From Xestospongia muta (lineage: Eukaryota; Porifera; Demospongiae; Haplosclerida; Petrosiidae), in NCBI GenBank assembly GCA_963693285.1, contig OY848925.1:2830932-2894931 (forward strand): a stretch of 64,000 nt of DNA. The letters run 5' to 3'. The notes beneath the pieces are model-generated. The model did not search any database. It had not been told where the DNA came from and worked only from the letters and a program-made list of their open reading frames with translations. Position 1 is the stretch's first letter; each line of letters starts with the position of its first letter. Positions 39,804 through 52,440 of this stretch are shown here, piece after piece. Made by a program: the position numbers and the translations under genes.

Positions 39804-41400
39804 TTCCTATATTTAAGACAGAATAACTTACTAAGCTCTTTAGATCAGCTTATTTAACCAGTTTTCACAGTTAATTTCTAATCTTTTTATACTTTCAAAA
39901 AGCTCTAAACTCTTTATTTTAGAGTTTTAACCTATTTAGACTACTTTATTAGTATATTTAAGACAGATAAACTTACTAAATTCTTTTTAGATCAGCTTAT
40001 TTAACCAGTTTTCACAGTTAATTTCTAATCTTTTTTAACTTTCAAAAAGCTCTAAACTCTTTATTTTAGAGTTTTAACCTATTTAGACTACTTTATTAGT
40101 ATATTTAAGACAGATAAACTTACTAAACTCTTTAGATCAGCTTATTTAACCAGTTTTCACTGTTAATTTCTAATCTTTTTTAACTTTCTTAAAACTCTAA
40201 ACTCTTTATTTTAGAGTTTTAACCTATTTAGACTACTTTATTAGTATATTTAAGACAGATAAACTTACTAAACTCTTTAGATCATCTTATTTAACCAGTT
40301 TTCACAGGTAATTTCTAATCTTTTTTAACTTTCAAAAAGGTCTAAACTCTTTTTTTATTGTTTTAACCTATTTAGACTACTTTATTAGTGTATTTAAGAC
40401 AGATAAACTTACTAAACTCTTTAGATCCGCTTATTTAACCAGTTTTCACAGTTATTTCCTAATCTTTTTAACTTTCAAAAAGCTCTAATCACTTTATTTT
40501 AGAGTTTTAACCTATTTAGACTACTTTATTAGTATATTTAAGACAGATAAACTTACTAAACTCTTTAGATCAGCTTATTTAACCAGTTTTCACAGTTAAT
40601 TTCTAATCATTTTTAACTTTCAAAAAGCTCTAAACTGTTTATTTTAGAGTTTTAAACTATTTAGACTACTTTATTAGTACATTTAAGACAGATAAACTTA
40701 CTAAGCTCTTTAGATCAGCCTATTTAACCAATTTTCACAGTTAATTTCTAATCTTTTTTAACTTTGAAAAAGATCTAAACTCTTTATTTTACAGTTTTAA
40801 CCTATTTACACTACTTTATTCCTATATTTAAGACAGAATAACTTACTAAGCTCTTTAGATCAGCTTATTTAACCAGTTTTCACAGTTAATTTCTAATCTT
40901 TTTAAACTTTCAAAAAGCTCTAAACTCTTTATTTTAGAGTTTTAACCTATTTAGACTACTTTATTAGTATATTTAAGACAGATAAACTTACTAAATTATT
41001 TGGATCAGCTTATTTAACCAGTTTTCACAGTTAATTTCTAATCTTTTTTAACTTTCAAAAAGCTCTAAACTCTTTATTTTAGAGTTTTAACCTATTTAGA
41101 CTACTTTATTAGTATATTTAAGACAGATAAACTTACTAAACTCTTTAGATCAGCTTATTTAACCAGTTTTCACTGTTAATTTCTAATCTTTTTTAACTTT
41201 CTTAAAGCTCTAAACTCTTTATTTCAGAGTTTTAACCTATTTAGACTACTTTATTAGTATATTTAAGACAGATAAACTTACTAAACTCTTTAGATCAGCT
41301 TATTTAACCAGTTTTCACAGGTAATTTCTAATCTTTTTTAACTTTCAAAAAGGTCTATACTCTTTTTTTATTGTTTTAACCAATTTAGACTACTTTATTA
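39804..41400 (+). repeat. 7-monomer (1,015-bp) repeat of the preceding unit
   Basis: The TAAACTGTTT with AAACTATTT monomer recurs at 39,616 and 40,631, exactly 1,015 bp (seven monomers) apart. It is followed in each case by AGTACATTTAAG, then a TTCCTATATT monomer, an AAATTCTTT or AAATTATTT monomer, a CACTGTTAAT with CTTTCTTAAA monomer, and a CACAGGTAAT with T-run/ATTG monomer. About 40,240-41,400 is therefore a second copy of the 39.2-40.4 kb series. Confidence 0.83.
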
Positions 41401-43037
41401 GTATATTTTAGACAGATAAACTTACTAAACTCTTTAGATCAGCTTATTTAACCAGTTTTCACAGTTAATTTCTAATCTTTTTTAACTTTCAAAAAGCTCT
41501 AATCACTTTCTTTTAGAGTTTTAACCTATTTAGACTACTTTATTAGTATATTTAAGACAGATAAACTTACTAAACTCTTTAGATCAGCTTATTTAACCAG
41601 TTTTCACAGTTAATTTCTAATCTTTTTTAACTTTCAAAAAGCTCTAAACTCTTTATTTTAGAGTTTTAACCTATTTAGACTACTTTATTAGTATATTTAA
41701 GAGAGATGAACTTATACAAGTCCTTAGATCTGCTTATTTAACCAGTTTTCACGGTTAATTTCTAATCTCTTTTAACTTTCAAAAAGCTCTAAACTCTTTA
41801 TTTTAGAGTTTTAACCTAATTAGACTACTTTATTAGTATAATTAAGACAGATAAACTTACTAAACTCTTTAGATCATCTTATTTAACCAGTTTTCACAGT
41901 TAATTTCTAATCTTTTTTAATTTTCAAAAAGCTCTAAACTCTTTATTTTAGAGTTTTAACCTATTTAGACTACTTTATTAGTATATTTAAGACAGATAAA
42001 CTTACTAAACTCTTTAGATCAGCTTATTTAACCAGTTTTCACAGTTAATTTCTAATCTTTTTTAACTTTCAAAAAGCTCTAATCACATTACTTTAGAGTT
42101 TTAACCTATTTAGACTACTTTATTAGTATATTTAAGACAGATAAACTTACTAAACTCTTTAGATCAGCTTATTTAACCAGTTTTCACAGTTAATTTCTAA
42201 TCTTTTTTAACTTTCAAAAAGCTCTAAACTCTTTATTTTAGAGTTTTAACCTATTTAGTCTACTTTATTACTATATTTAGAACAGATAAACTTATTATAG
42301 TCCTTAGTTCTGCTTATTTAACCAGTTTTCACAGTTAATTTCTAATCTTTTTTAACTTTCAAAAAGCTCTAAACTCTTTATTTTAGAGTTTTAACCTATT
42401 TAGACTACTTTATTAGTATATTTCAGACAGATAAACTTACTAAACTCTTTAGATCAGCTTATTTAACCAGTTTTCAAAGTTAATTTCTAATCTTTTTTAA
42501 CTTTCAAAAAGCTCTAAACTCTTTATTTTAGAGTTTTAACCTATTTAGTCTACTTTATTAGTATATTTAAGACAGATAAACTTACTAAACTCTTTAGATC
42601 AGCTTATTTAACCAGTTTTCACAGTTAATTTCTAATCTTTTTTAACTTTCAAAAAGCTCTAAACTCTTTATTTTAGAGTTTTAACCTATTTAGACTACTT
42701 TATTAGTATATTTCAGACAGATAAACTTACTAAACTCTTTAGATTAGCCTATTTAACCAGTTTTCACAGTTAATTTCTAATCTTTTTGAACTTTCAAAAA
42801 GCTCTAAACTCTTTATTTTAGAGTTTTAACCTATTTAGACTACTTTATTGGTATATTTAAGACAGATAAACTTACTAAACTCTTTAGATCAGCTTATTTA
42901 ACCAGTTTTCAAAGTTAATTTCTAATCTTTTTGAACTTTAAAAAGCTCTAAACTCTATATTTTAGAGTTTTAACCTATTTAGACTACATTATTAGTATAT
43001 TTCAGACAGATAAACTTACTAAACTCTTTAGATCAGC
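41401..43037 (+). repeat. Flank of the 17-monomer repeat, related to 51.4-51.9 kb
   Basis: About 11 monomers. About 41,690-42,230 matches 51,386-51,926 at an offset of 9,696: AAGAGAGATGAACTTATACA, CACGGTTAAT, CATCTTATTT with TTTTAATTTTC, and CTCTAATCACATTA (aatcacatta at 42,081 and 51,777). The rest includes a TTAGAACAG with TTATTATAGTCC monomer (about 42.28 kb) and several ATTTCAGACAG and CTTTTTGAAC monomers that resemble the start of the following unit. Confidence 0.8.
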
Positions 43038-43136
43038 CTATTTAACCAGTTTTCACAGTTAATTTCTAATCTTTTTGAACTTTCAAAAAGCTCTAAACTC
43101 TTTATTTTAGAGTTTTAACCTATTTAGACTACTTTA

Positions 43137-45595
43137 TTCCTATATTTAAGACAGATAAACTTACTAAACTCTTTAGATCAGCTTTTTTAACCAGTTTTCA
43201 CAGTTAATTTCTAATCTTTTTTAACTTTAAAAAGCTCTAAACTCTATATTTTAGAGTTTTAACCTATTTAGACTACTTTATTAGTATATTTAAGACAGAT
43301 AAACTTACTAAACTCTTTAGATCAGCTTATTTAACCAGTTTTCACAGTTAATTTCTAATCTTTTTTAACTTTCAAAAAGCTCTAAACTCTTTATTTTAGA
43401 GTTTTAACCTATTTAGACTACTTTATTAGTATATTTAAGACAGATAGACTTACTAAACTCTTTAGATCAGCTTATTTAACCAGTTTTCACAGTTAATTTC
43501 TAATCTTTTTTAACTTTCAAAAAGCTCTAAACTCTTTATTTTAGATTTTTAACCAATTTAGACTACTTTATTAGTATATTTAAGACAGATAAACTTACTA
43601 AACTCTTTAGATCCGATTATTTAACCAGTTTTCACAGTTAATTTATAATCTTTTTAACTTTCAAAATGCTCTAAACTCTTTATTTTAGAGTATTAACCTG
43701 TTTTGAGTACTTTATTAGTATATTTAAGAGAGATAAACTTACTAAACTATTTACATCCGCTTATTTCACTAGTTTTCACAGTTAATTTCTAATCTTTTTT
43801 AACTTTCAAAAAGCTCTAAACTCTTTATTTTAGAGTTTTAACCTATTTAGACTACTTTATTAGTATATTTAAGACAGAAAAACTTACTAAACTCTTTAGA
43901 TCAGCTTATTTAACCAATTTTCACAGTATATTTCTAATCCTTTTTAACTTTCAAAAGCTCTAAACTCTTTATTTTAGAGTTTTAACGTATTTAGACTACT
44001 TTATTAGTATATTTAAGACAGATAAACTTACTAAACTCTTTAGATAAGCTTATTTAACCAGTTTTCACAGTTAATTTCTAATCTTTTTTAACTTTCAAAA
44101 AGCTCTAAACACTTTATTTTAGAGTTTTAACCTATTTAGACTACTTTATTAGTATATTTAAGACAGATAAACTTACTAAACTCTTTAGATCAGCCTATTT
44201 AACCAGTTTTCACAGTTAATTTCTAATCTTTTTGAACTTTCAAAAAGCTCTAAACTCTTTATTTTAGAGTTTTAACCTATTTAGACTACTTTATTCCTAT
44301 ATTTAAGACAGAATAACTTACTAAACTCTTTAGATCAGTATATTTAACCAGTTTTCACAGTTAATTTCTAATCTTTTTTAACTTTAAAAAGCTCTAAACT
44401 CTTTATTTTAGAGTTTTAAACTATTTAGACTACTTTATTAGTATATTTAAGACAGATAAACTTACTAAACTCTTTAGATCCGATTATTTAACCAGTTTTC
44501 ACAGTTAATTCTAATCTTTTTTAACTTTCAAAAAGCTCTAAACTCTTTATTTTAGAGTTTTAACCTATTTAGACTACTTTATTAGTATATTTAAGACAGA
44601 TAGACTTAGTAAACGCCTTAGATCAGCTTATTTAACCAGTTTTCACAGTTAATTTCTAGTCTCTTTTAACTTTCAAAAAGCTCTAATCTCTTTATTTTAG
44701 AGTTTTAACCTATTTTGAGTACTTTATTAGTATATTTAAGAGAGATAAACTTACTAAAGTATTTAGATACGCTTATTTAACTTGTTTTCACAGATAATTT
44801 CTAATCTTTTTTAACTCTCTAAAAGCTCTAAACTCTTTTTTTAGAGTTTTAACCTATTTAGACTACTTTGTTAGTATATTTAAGACAGATAAACTTACTA
44901 AACTCTTTAGATCAGCTTATTTAAGCAGTTTTCACAGTTAATTTCTAATCTTTTTTAACTTTCAAAAAGCTCTAAACTCTTTATTTTAGAGTTTTAACCT
45001 ATTTAGACTACTTTATTAGTATATTTAAGACAGATAGACTTACTAAACTCTTTAGTTCAGCTTATTTAACCAGTTCTCACAGTTAATTTCTAATCTTTTT
45101 TAACTTTCAAAAAGCTCTAAACTCTTTATTTTAGAGTTTTAACCTATTTAGACTACTTTATTAGTATATTTAAGAGAGATGAACTTATAGAAGTCCTTAG
45201 ATCTGCTTATTTAACCAGTTTTCACGGTTAATTTCTAATGTTTTTTAACTTTCAAAAAGCTCTAAACTCTTTATTTTAGAGTTTTAACCTATTTAGACTA
45301 CTTTATTAGTATATTTAAGACAGATAAACTTACTAAACTCTTTAGATCAGCTTATTTAACCAGTTTTCACAGTTAATTTCTAATCTTTTTTAACTTTCAA
45401 AAAGCTCTAATCACATTATTTTAGAGTTTTAACCTATTTAGACTACTTTATTAGTATATTTAAGACAGATAAACTTACTAAACTCTTTAGATCAGCTTAT
45501 TTAACCAGTTTTCACAGTTAATTTCTAATCTTTTTGAACTTTCAAAAAGCTCTAAACTCTTTATTTTAGAGTTTTAACCTATTTAGACTACTTTA
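43137..45595 (+). repeat. 17-monomer higher-order repeat, copy 1 (2,459 bp)
   Basis: First full unit of the best-defined higher-order repeat on the left. Its series includes a TTCCTATATT head with GCTTTTTTAACC; ATAGACTTAC; a TTTAGATTTTTAACC tail; GATCCGATTATTT with CTCTAAAC after AAAATG; ATTAACCTGTTTTGAG; TTTACATCCGC with TTCACTAG; ACCAATTTTCACAGTATATT; GATAAGCTT; CTTTTTGAAC; CAGTATATTTAACC; AGTTAATTCTAATC; ACTTAGTAAACGCC; GATACGC with TTAACTTG; TTTAAGCAG; TTAGTTCAGC with GTTCTCAC; AGAGAGATGAAC; and CACATTATTTTAG. It keeps AAGACAGATAAAC and CAAAATGCTC where copies 2 and 3 have changes. Identity with copy 2 begins at about 43,038. Confidence 0.95.
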
Positions 45596-48054
45596 TTCCT
45601 ATATTTAAGACAGATAAACTTACTAAACTCTTTAGATCAGCTTTTTTAACCAGTTTTCACAGTTAATTTCTAATCTTTTTTAACTTTAAAAAGCTCTAAA
45701 CTCTATATTTTAGAGTTTTAACCTATTTAGACTACTTTATTAGTATATTTAAGACAGATAAACTTACTAAACTCTTTAGATCAGCTTATTTAACCAGTTT
45801 TCACAGTTAATTTCTAATCTTTTTTAACTTTCAAAAAGCTCTAAACTCTTTATTTTAGAGTTTTAACCTATTTAGACTACTTTATTAGTATATTTAAGAC
45901 AGATAGACTTACTAAACTCTTTAGATCAGCTTATTTAACCAGTTTTCACAGTTAATTTCTAATCTTTTTTAACTTTCAAAAAGCTCTAAACTCTTTATTT
46001 TAGATTTTTAACCAATTTAGACTACTTTATTAGTATATTTAAGAGAGATAAACTTACTAAACTCTTTAGATCCGATTATTTAACCAGTTTTCACAGTTAA
46101 TTTATAATCTTTTTAACTTTCGAAATGCTCTAAACTCTTTATTTTAGAGTATTAACCTGTTTTGAGTACTTTATTAGTATATTTAAGAGAGATAAACTTA
46201 CTAAACTATTTACATCCGCTTATTTCACTAGTTTTCACAGTTAATTTCTAATCTTTTTTAACTTTCAAAAAGCTCTAAACTCTTTATTTTAGAGTTTTAA
46301 CCTATTTAGACTACTTTATTAGTATATTTAAGACAGAAAAACTTACTAAACTCTTTAGATCAGCTTATTTAACCAATTTTCACAGTATATTTCTAATCCT
46401 TTTTAACTTTCAAAAGCTCTAAACTCTTTATTTTAGAGTTTTAACGTATTTAGACTACTTTATTAGTATATTTAAGACAGATAAACTTACTAAACTCTTT
46501 AGATAAGCTTATTTAACCAGTTTTCACAGTTAATTTCTAATCTTTTTTAACTTTCAAAAAGCTCTAAACACTTTATTTTAGAGTTTTAACCTATTTAGAC
46601 TACTTTATTAGTATATTTAAGACAGATAAACTTACTAAACTCTTTAGATCAGCCTATTTAACCAGTTTTCACAGTTAATTTCTAATCTTTTTGAACTTTC
46701 AAAAAGCTCTAAACTCTTTATTTTAGAGTTTTAACCTATTTAGACTACTTTATTCCTATATTTAAGACAGAATAACTTACTAAACTCTTTAGATCAGTAT
46801 ATTTAACCAGTTTTCACAGTTAATTTCTAATCTTTTTTAACTTTAAAAAGCTCTAAACTCTTTATTTTAGAGTTTTAAACTATTTAGACTACTTTATTAG
46901 TATATTTAAGACAGATAAACTTACTAAACTCTTTAGATCCGATTATTTAACCAGTTTTCACAGTTAATTCTAATCTTTTTTAACTTTCAAAAAGCTCTAA
47001 ACTCTTTATTTTAGAGTTTTAACCTATTTAGACTACTTTATTAGTATATTTAAGACAGATAGACTTAGTAAACGCCTTAGATCAGCTTATTTAACCAGTT
47101 TTCACAGTTAATTTCTAGTCTCTTTTAACTTTCAAAAAGCTCTAATCTCTTTATTTTAGAGTTTTAACCTATTTTGAGTACTTTATTAGTATATTTAAGA
47201 GAGATAAACTTACTAAAGTATTTAGATACGCTTATTTAACTTGTTTTCACAGATAATTTCTAATCTTTTTTAACTCTCTAAAAGCTCTAAACTCTTTTTT
47301 TAGAGTTTTAACCTATTTAGACTACTTTGTTAGTATATTTAAGACAGATAAACTTACTAAACTCTTTAGATCAGCTTATTTAAGCAGTTTTCACAGTTAA
47401 TTTCTAATCTTTTTTAACTTTCAAAAAGCTCTAAACTCTTTATTTTAGAGTTTTAACCTATTTAGACTACTTTATTAGTATATTTAAGACAGATAGACTT
47501 ACTAAACTCTTTAGTTCAGCTTATTTAACCAGTTCTCACAGTTAATTTCTAATCTTTTTTAACTTTCAAAAAGCTCTAAACTCTTTATTTTAGAGTTTTA
47601 ACCTATTTAGACTACTTTATTAGTATATTTAAGAGAGATGAACTTATAGAAGTCCTTAGATCTGCTTATTTAACCAGTTTTCACGGTTAATTTCTAATGT
47701 TTTTTAACTTTCAAAAAGCTCTAAACTCTTTATTTTAGAGTTTTAACCTATTTAGACTACTTTATTAGTATATTTAAGACAGATAAACTTACTAAACTCT
47801 TTAGATCAGCTTATTTAACCAGTTTTCACAGTTAATTTCTAATCTTTTTTAACTTTCAAAAAGCTCTAATCACATTATTTTAGAGTTTTAACCTATTTAG
47901 ACTACTTTATTAGTATATTTAAGACAGATAAACTTACTAAACTCTTTAGATCAGCTTATTTAACCAGTTTTCACAGTTAATTTCTAATCTTTTTGAACTT
48001 TCAAAAAGCTCTAAACTCTTTATTTTAGAGTTTTAACCTATTTAGACTACTTTA
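45596..48054 (+). repeat. 17-monomer higher-order repeat, copy 2 (2,459 bp)
   Basis: Same 17 monomers in the same order as copy 1, with the unit length exactly kept: ATTAACCTG markers lie at 43,692, 46,151 and 48,610. By eye the only differences from copy 1 are at about 46,042 (AGAGAGATAAAC for AGACAGATAAAC) and about 46,120 (TTTCGAAATGC for TTTCAAAATGC). Copy 3 shares both. Confidence 0.95.
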
Positions 48055-49954
48055 TTCCTATATTTAAGACAGATAAACTTACTAAACTCTTTAGATCAGC
48101 TTTTTTAACCAGTTTTCACAGTTAATTTCTAATCTTTTTTAACTTTAAAAAGCTCTAAACTCTATATTTTAGAGTTTTAACCTATTTAGACTACTTTATT
48201 AGTATATTTAAGACAGATAAACTTACTAAACTCTTTAGATCAGCTTATTTAACCAGTTTTCACAGTTAATTTCTAATCTTTTTTAACTTTCAAAAAGCTC
48301 TAAACTCTTTATTTTAGAGTTTTAACCTATTTAGACTACTTTATTAGTATATTTAAGACAGATAGACTTACTAAACTCTTTAGATCAGCTTATTTAACCA
48401 GTTTTCACAGTTAATTTCTAATCTTTTTTAACTTTCAAAAAGCTCTAAACTCTTTATTTTAGATTTTTAACCAATTTAGACTACTTTATTAGTATATTTA
48501 AGAGAGATAAACTTACTAAACTCTTTAGATCCGATTATTTAACCAGTTTTCACAGTTAATTTATAATCTTTTTAACTTTCGAAATGCTCTAAACTCTTTA
48601 TTTTAGAGTATTAACCTGTTTTGAGTACTTTATTAGTATATTTAAGAGAGATAAACTTACTAAACTATTTACATCCGCTTATTTCACTAGTTTTCACAGT
48701 TAATTTCTAATCTTTTTTAACTTTCAAAAAGCTCTAAACTCTTTATTTTAGAGTTTTAACCTATTTAGACTACTTTATTAGTATATTTAAGACAGAAAAA
48801 CTTACTAAACTCTTTAGATCAGCTTATTTAACCAATTTTCACAGTATATTTCTAATCCTTTTTAACTTTCAAAAGCTCTAAACTCTTTATTTTAGAGTTT
48901 TAACGTATTTAGACTACTTTATTAGTATATTTAAGACAGATAAACTTACTAAACTCTTTAGATAAGCTTATTTAACCAGTTTTCACAGTTAATTTCTAAT
49001 CTTTTTTAACTTTCAAAAAGCTCTAAACACTTTATTTTAGAGTTTTAACCTATTTAGACTACTTTATTAGTATATTTAAGACAGATAAACTTACTAAACT
49101 CTTTAGATCAGCCTATTTAACCAGTTTTCACAGTTAATTTCTAATCTTTTTGAACTTTCAAAAAGCTCTAAACTCTTTATTTTAGAGTTTTAACCTATTT
49201 AGACTACTTTATTCCTATATTTAAGACAGAATAACTTACTAAACTCTTTAGATCAGTATATTTAACCAGTTTTCACAGTTAATTTCTAATCTTTTTTAAC
49301 TTTAAAAAGCTCTAAACTCTTTATTTTAGAGTTTTAAACTATTTAGACTACTTTATTAGTATATTTAAGACAGATAAACTTACTAAACTCTTTAGATCCG
49401 ATTATTTAACCAGTTTTCACAGTTAATTCTAATCTTTTTTAACTTTCAAAAAGCTCTAAACTCTTTATTTTAGAGTTTTAACCTATTTAGACTACTTTAT
49501 TAGTATATTTAAGACAGATAGACTTAGTAAACGCCTTAGATCAGCTTAATTAACCAGTTTTCACAGTTAATTTCTAGTCTCTTTTAACTTTCAAAAAGCT
49601 CTAATCTCTTTATTTTAGAGTTTTAACCTATTTTGAGTACTTTATTAGTATATTTAAGAGAGATAAACTTACTAAAGTATTTAGATACGCTTATTTAACT
49701 TGTTTTCACAGATAATTTCTAATCTTTTTTAACTCTCTAAAAGCTCTAAACTCTTTTTTTAGAGTTTTAACCTATTTAGACTACTTTGTTAGTATATTTA
49801 AGACAGATAAACTTACTAAACTCTTTAGATCAGCTTATTTAAGCAGTTTTCACAGTTAATTTCTAATCTTTTTTAACTTTCAAAAAGCTCTAAACTCTTT
49901 ATTTTAGAGTTTTAACCTATTTAGACTACTTTATTAGTATATTTAAGACAGATA
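48055..49954 (+). repeat. 17-monomer higher-order repeat, copy 3 (partial, 1,900 bp)
   Basis: It matches copy 2 from its start to base 49,954, where GATAAAC replaces the GATAGAC expected from 47,495. Two changes (AGAGAGATAAAC and TTTCGAAATGC) are shared with copy 2 and absent from copy 1. One private change is seen: CTTAATTAACC at about 49,547 in place of CTTATTTAACC. The unit is cut after about 13 monomers and replaced by the 5-monomer repeat. Confidence 0.93.
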
Positions 49955-51383
49955 AACTTACTAAATTCTTTAGATCAGCTTATTTAACCAGTTTTCACAG
50001 TTAATTTCTAATCTTTTTTAACTTTCAAAAAGCTCTAAACTCTTTATTTTAGAGTTTTAACCTATTTAGACTACTTTATTCCTTTATTTAAGACAGATAA
50101 ACTTACTAAACTCTTTAGATCAGCTTATTTAACCAGTTGTCACTGTTAATTTCTAATCTTTTTTAACTTTCTTAAAGCTCTAAACTCTTTATTTTAGAGT
50201 TTTAACCTATTTAGACTACTTTATTAGTATATTTAAGACAGATAAACTTACTAAACTCTTTAGATCAGCTTATTTAACCAGTTTTCACAGTTAATTTCTA
50301 ATCTTTTTTAACTTTCAAAAAGCTCTAATCATTTTCTTTTAGAGTTTTAACCTATTTAGACTAGTTTATTAGTATATTTAAGACAGATAAACTTACTAAA
50401 CTCTTTAGATCAGCTTATTTAACCAGTTTTCACAGTTAATTTCTAATCTTTTTTAACTTTCAAAAAGCTCTAAACTCTTTATTTTAGAGTTTTAACCTAT
50501 TTAGACTACTTTATTAGTATATTTAAGACAGATAGACTTACTAAACTCTTTAGTTCAGCTTATTTAACCAGTTCTCACAGTTAATTTCTAATCTTTTTTA
50601 ACTTTCAAAAAGCTCTAAACTCTTTATTTTAGAGTTTTAACCTATTTAGACTACTTTATTAGTATATTTAAGACAGATAAACTTACTAAATTCTTTAGAT
50701 CAGCTTATTTAACCAGTTTTCACAGTTAATTTCTAATCTTTTTTAACTTTCAAAAAGCTCTAAACTCTTTATTTTAGAGTTTTAACCTATTTAGACTACT
50801 TTATTCCTTTATTTAAGACAGATAAACTTACTAAACTCTTTAGATCAGCTTATTTAACCAGTTGTCACTGTTAATTTCTAATCTTTTTTAACTTTCTTAA
50901 AGCTCTAAACTCTTTATTTTAGAGTTTTAACCTATTTAGACTACTTTATTAGTATATTTAAGACAGATAAACTTACTAAACTCTTTAGATCAGCTTATTT
51001 AACCAGTTTTCACAGTTAATTTCTAATCTTTTTTAACTTTCAAAAAGCTCTAATCATTTTCTTTTAGAGTTTTAACCTATTTAGACTAGTTTATTAGTAT
51101 ATTTAAGACAGATAAACTTACTAAACTCTTTAGATCAGCTTATTTAACCAGTTTTCACAGTTAATTTCTAATCTTTTTTAACTTTCAAAAAGCTCTAAAC
51201 TCTTTATTTTAGAGTTTTAACCTATTTAGACTACTTTATTAGTATATTTAAGACAGATAGACTTACTAAACTCTTTAGTTCAGCTTATTTAACCAGTTCT
51301 CACAGTTAATTTCTAATCTTTTTTAACTTTCAAAAAGCTCTAAACTCTTTATTTTAGAGTTTTAACCTATTTAGACTACTTTA
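49934..51383 (+). repeat. 5-monomer (725-bp) tandem duplication, apparently identical copies
   Basis: Units at 49,934-50,658 and 50,659-51,383. Types: AAATTCTTT; a TTCCTTTATTTAAG head (50,079 and 50,804) with GTTGTCACTG and CTTTCTTAAAG; plain head with CTCTAATCATTTTCTTTTAG and GACTAGTTTA; plain; ATAGACTTAC with TTAGTTCAGC and GTTCTCAC. Comparing the two line by line I found no difference, which makes this the youngest-looking duplication in the window. The last monomer type is shared with the 17-monomer unit. Confidence 0.92.
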
Positions 51384-52440
51384 TTAGTATATTTAAGAGA
51401 GATGAACTTATACAAGTCCTTAGATCTGCTTATTTAACCAGTTTTCACGGTTAATTTCTAATGTTTTTTAACTTTCAAAAAGCTCTAAACTCTTTATTTT
51501 AGAGTTTTAACCTATTTAGACTACTTTATTAGTATAGTTAAGACAGATAAACTTACTAAACTCTTTAGATCATCTTATTTAACCAGTTTTCACAGTTAAT
51601 TTCTAATCTTTTTTAATTTTCAAAAAGCTCTAAACTCTTTATTTTAGAGTTTTAACCTATTTAGACTACTTTATTAGTATATTTAAGACAGATAAACTTA
51701 CTAAACTCTTTAGATCAGCTTATTTAACCAGTTTTCACAGTTAATTTCTAATCTTTTTTAACTTTCAAAAAGCTCTAATCACATTATTTTAGAGTTTTAA
51801 CCTATTTAGACTACTTTATTAGTATATTTAAGACAGATAAACTTACTAAACTCTTTAGATCAGCTTATTTAACCAGTTTTCACAGTTAATTTCTAATCTT
51901 TTTTAACTTTGAAAAAGCTCTAAACAATTTATTTTAGAGTTTTAACCTATTTAGTCTACTTTATTAGTATATTTCAGACAGATAAACTTACTAAACTCTT
52001 TAGATCAGATTATTTAACCAGTTTTCAAAGTTAATTTCTAATCTTTTTGAACTTTCAAAAAGCTCTAAACTCTTTATTTTAGAGTTTTAACCTATTTAGA
52101 CTAATTTATTCCTATATTTAGGACAGATAAACTTACTAAACTCTTTAGATCAGCTTATTTAACCAGTTTTCACAGTTAATTTCTAATCTTTTTTAACTTT
52201 AAAAAGCTCTAAACTCTATATTTTAGAGTTTTAACCTATTGAGACTACTTTATTAGTGTATTTAAGACAGATAAACTTACTAAACTCTTTAGATCAGCTT
52301 ATTTAACCAGTTTTCACAGTTAATTTCTAATCTTTTTTAACTTTCAAAAAGCTCTAAACTCTATATTTTAGAGTTTTAACCTATTTAGACTACTTTATTA
52401 GTATATTTAAGACAGATAAACTTACTAAACTCTTTAGATC
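51384..52440 (+). repeat. Continuation monomers, copy of the 41.7-kb flank
   Basis: It begins with the AGAGAGATGAACTTATACA monomer, then a TATAGTTAAG head with CATCTTATTT and TTTTAATTTTC, then plain, then CACATTATTTTAG, repeating the order at 41.7-42.2 kb. It then passes into ATTTCAGACAG, CTTTTTGAAC and CTTTAAAAAGC monomers like those preceding 43.1 kb. The same context therefore flanks the 17-monomer repeat on both sides. Confidence 0.8.
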
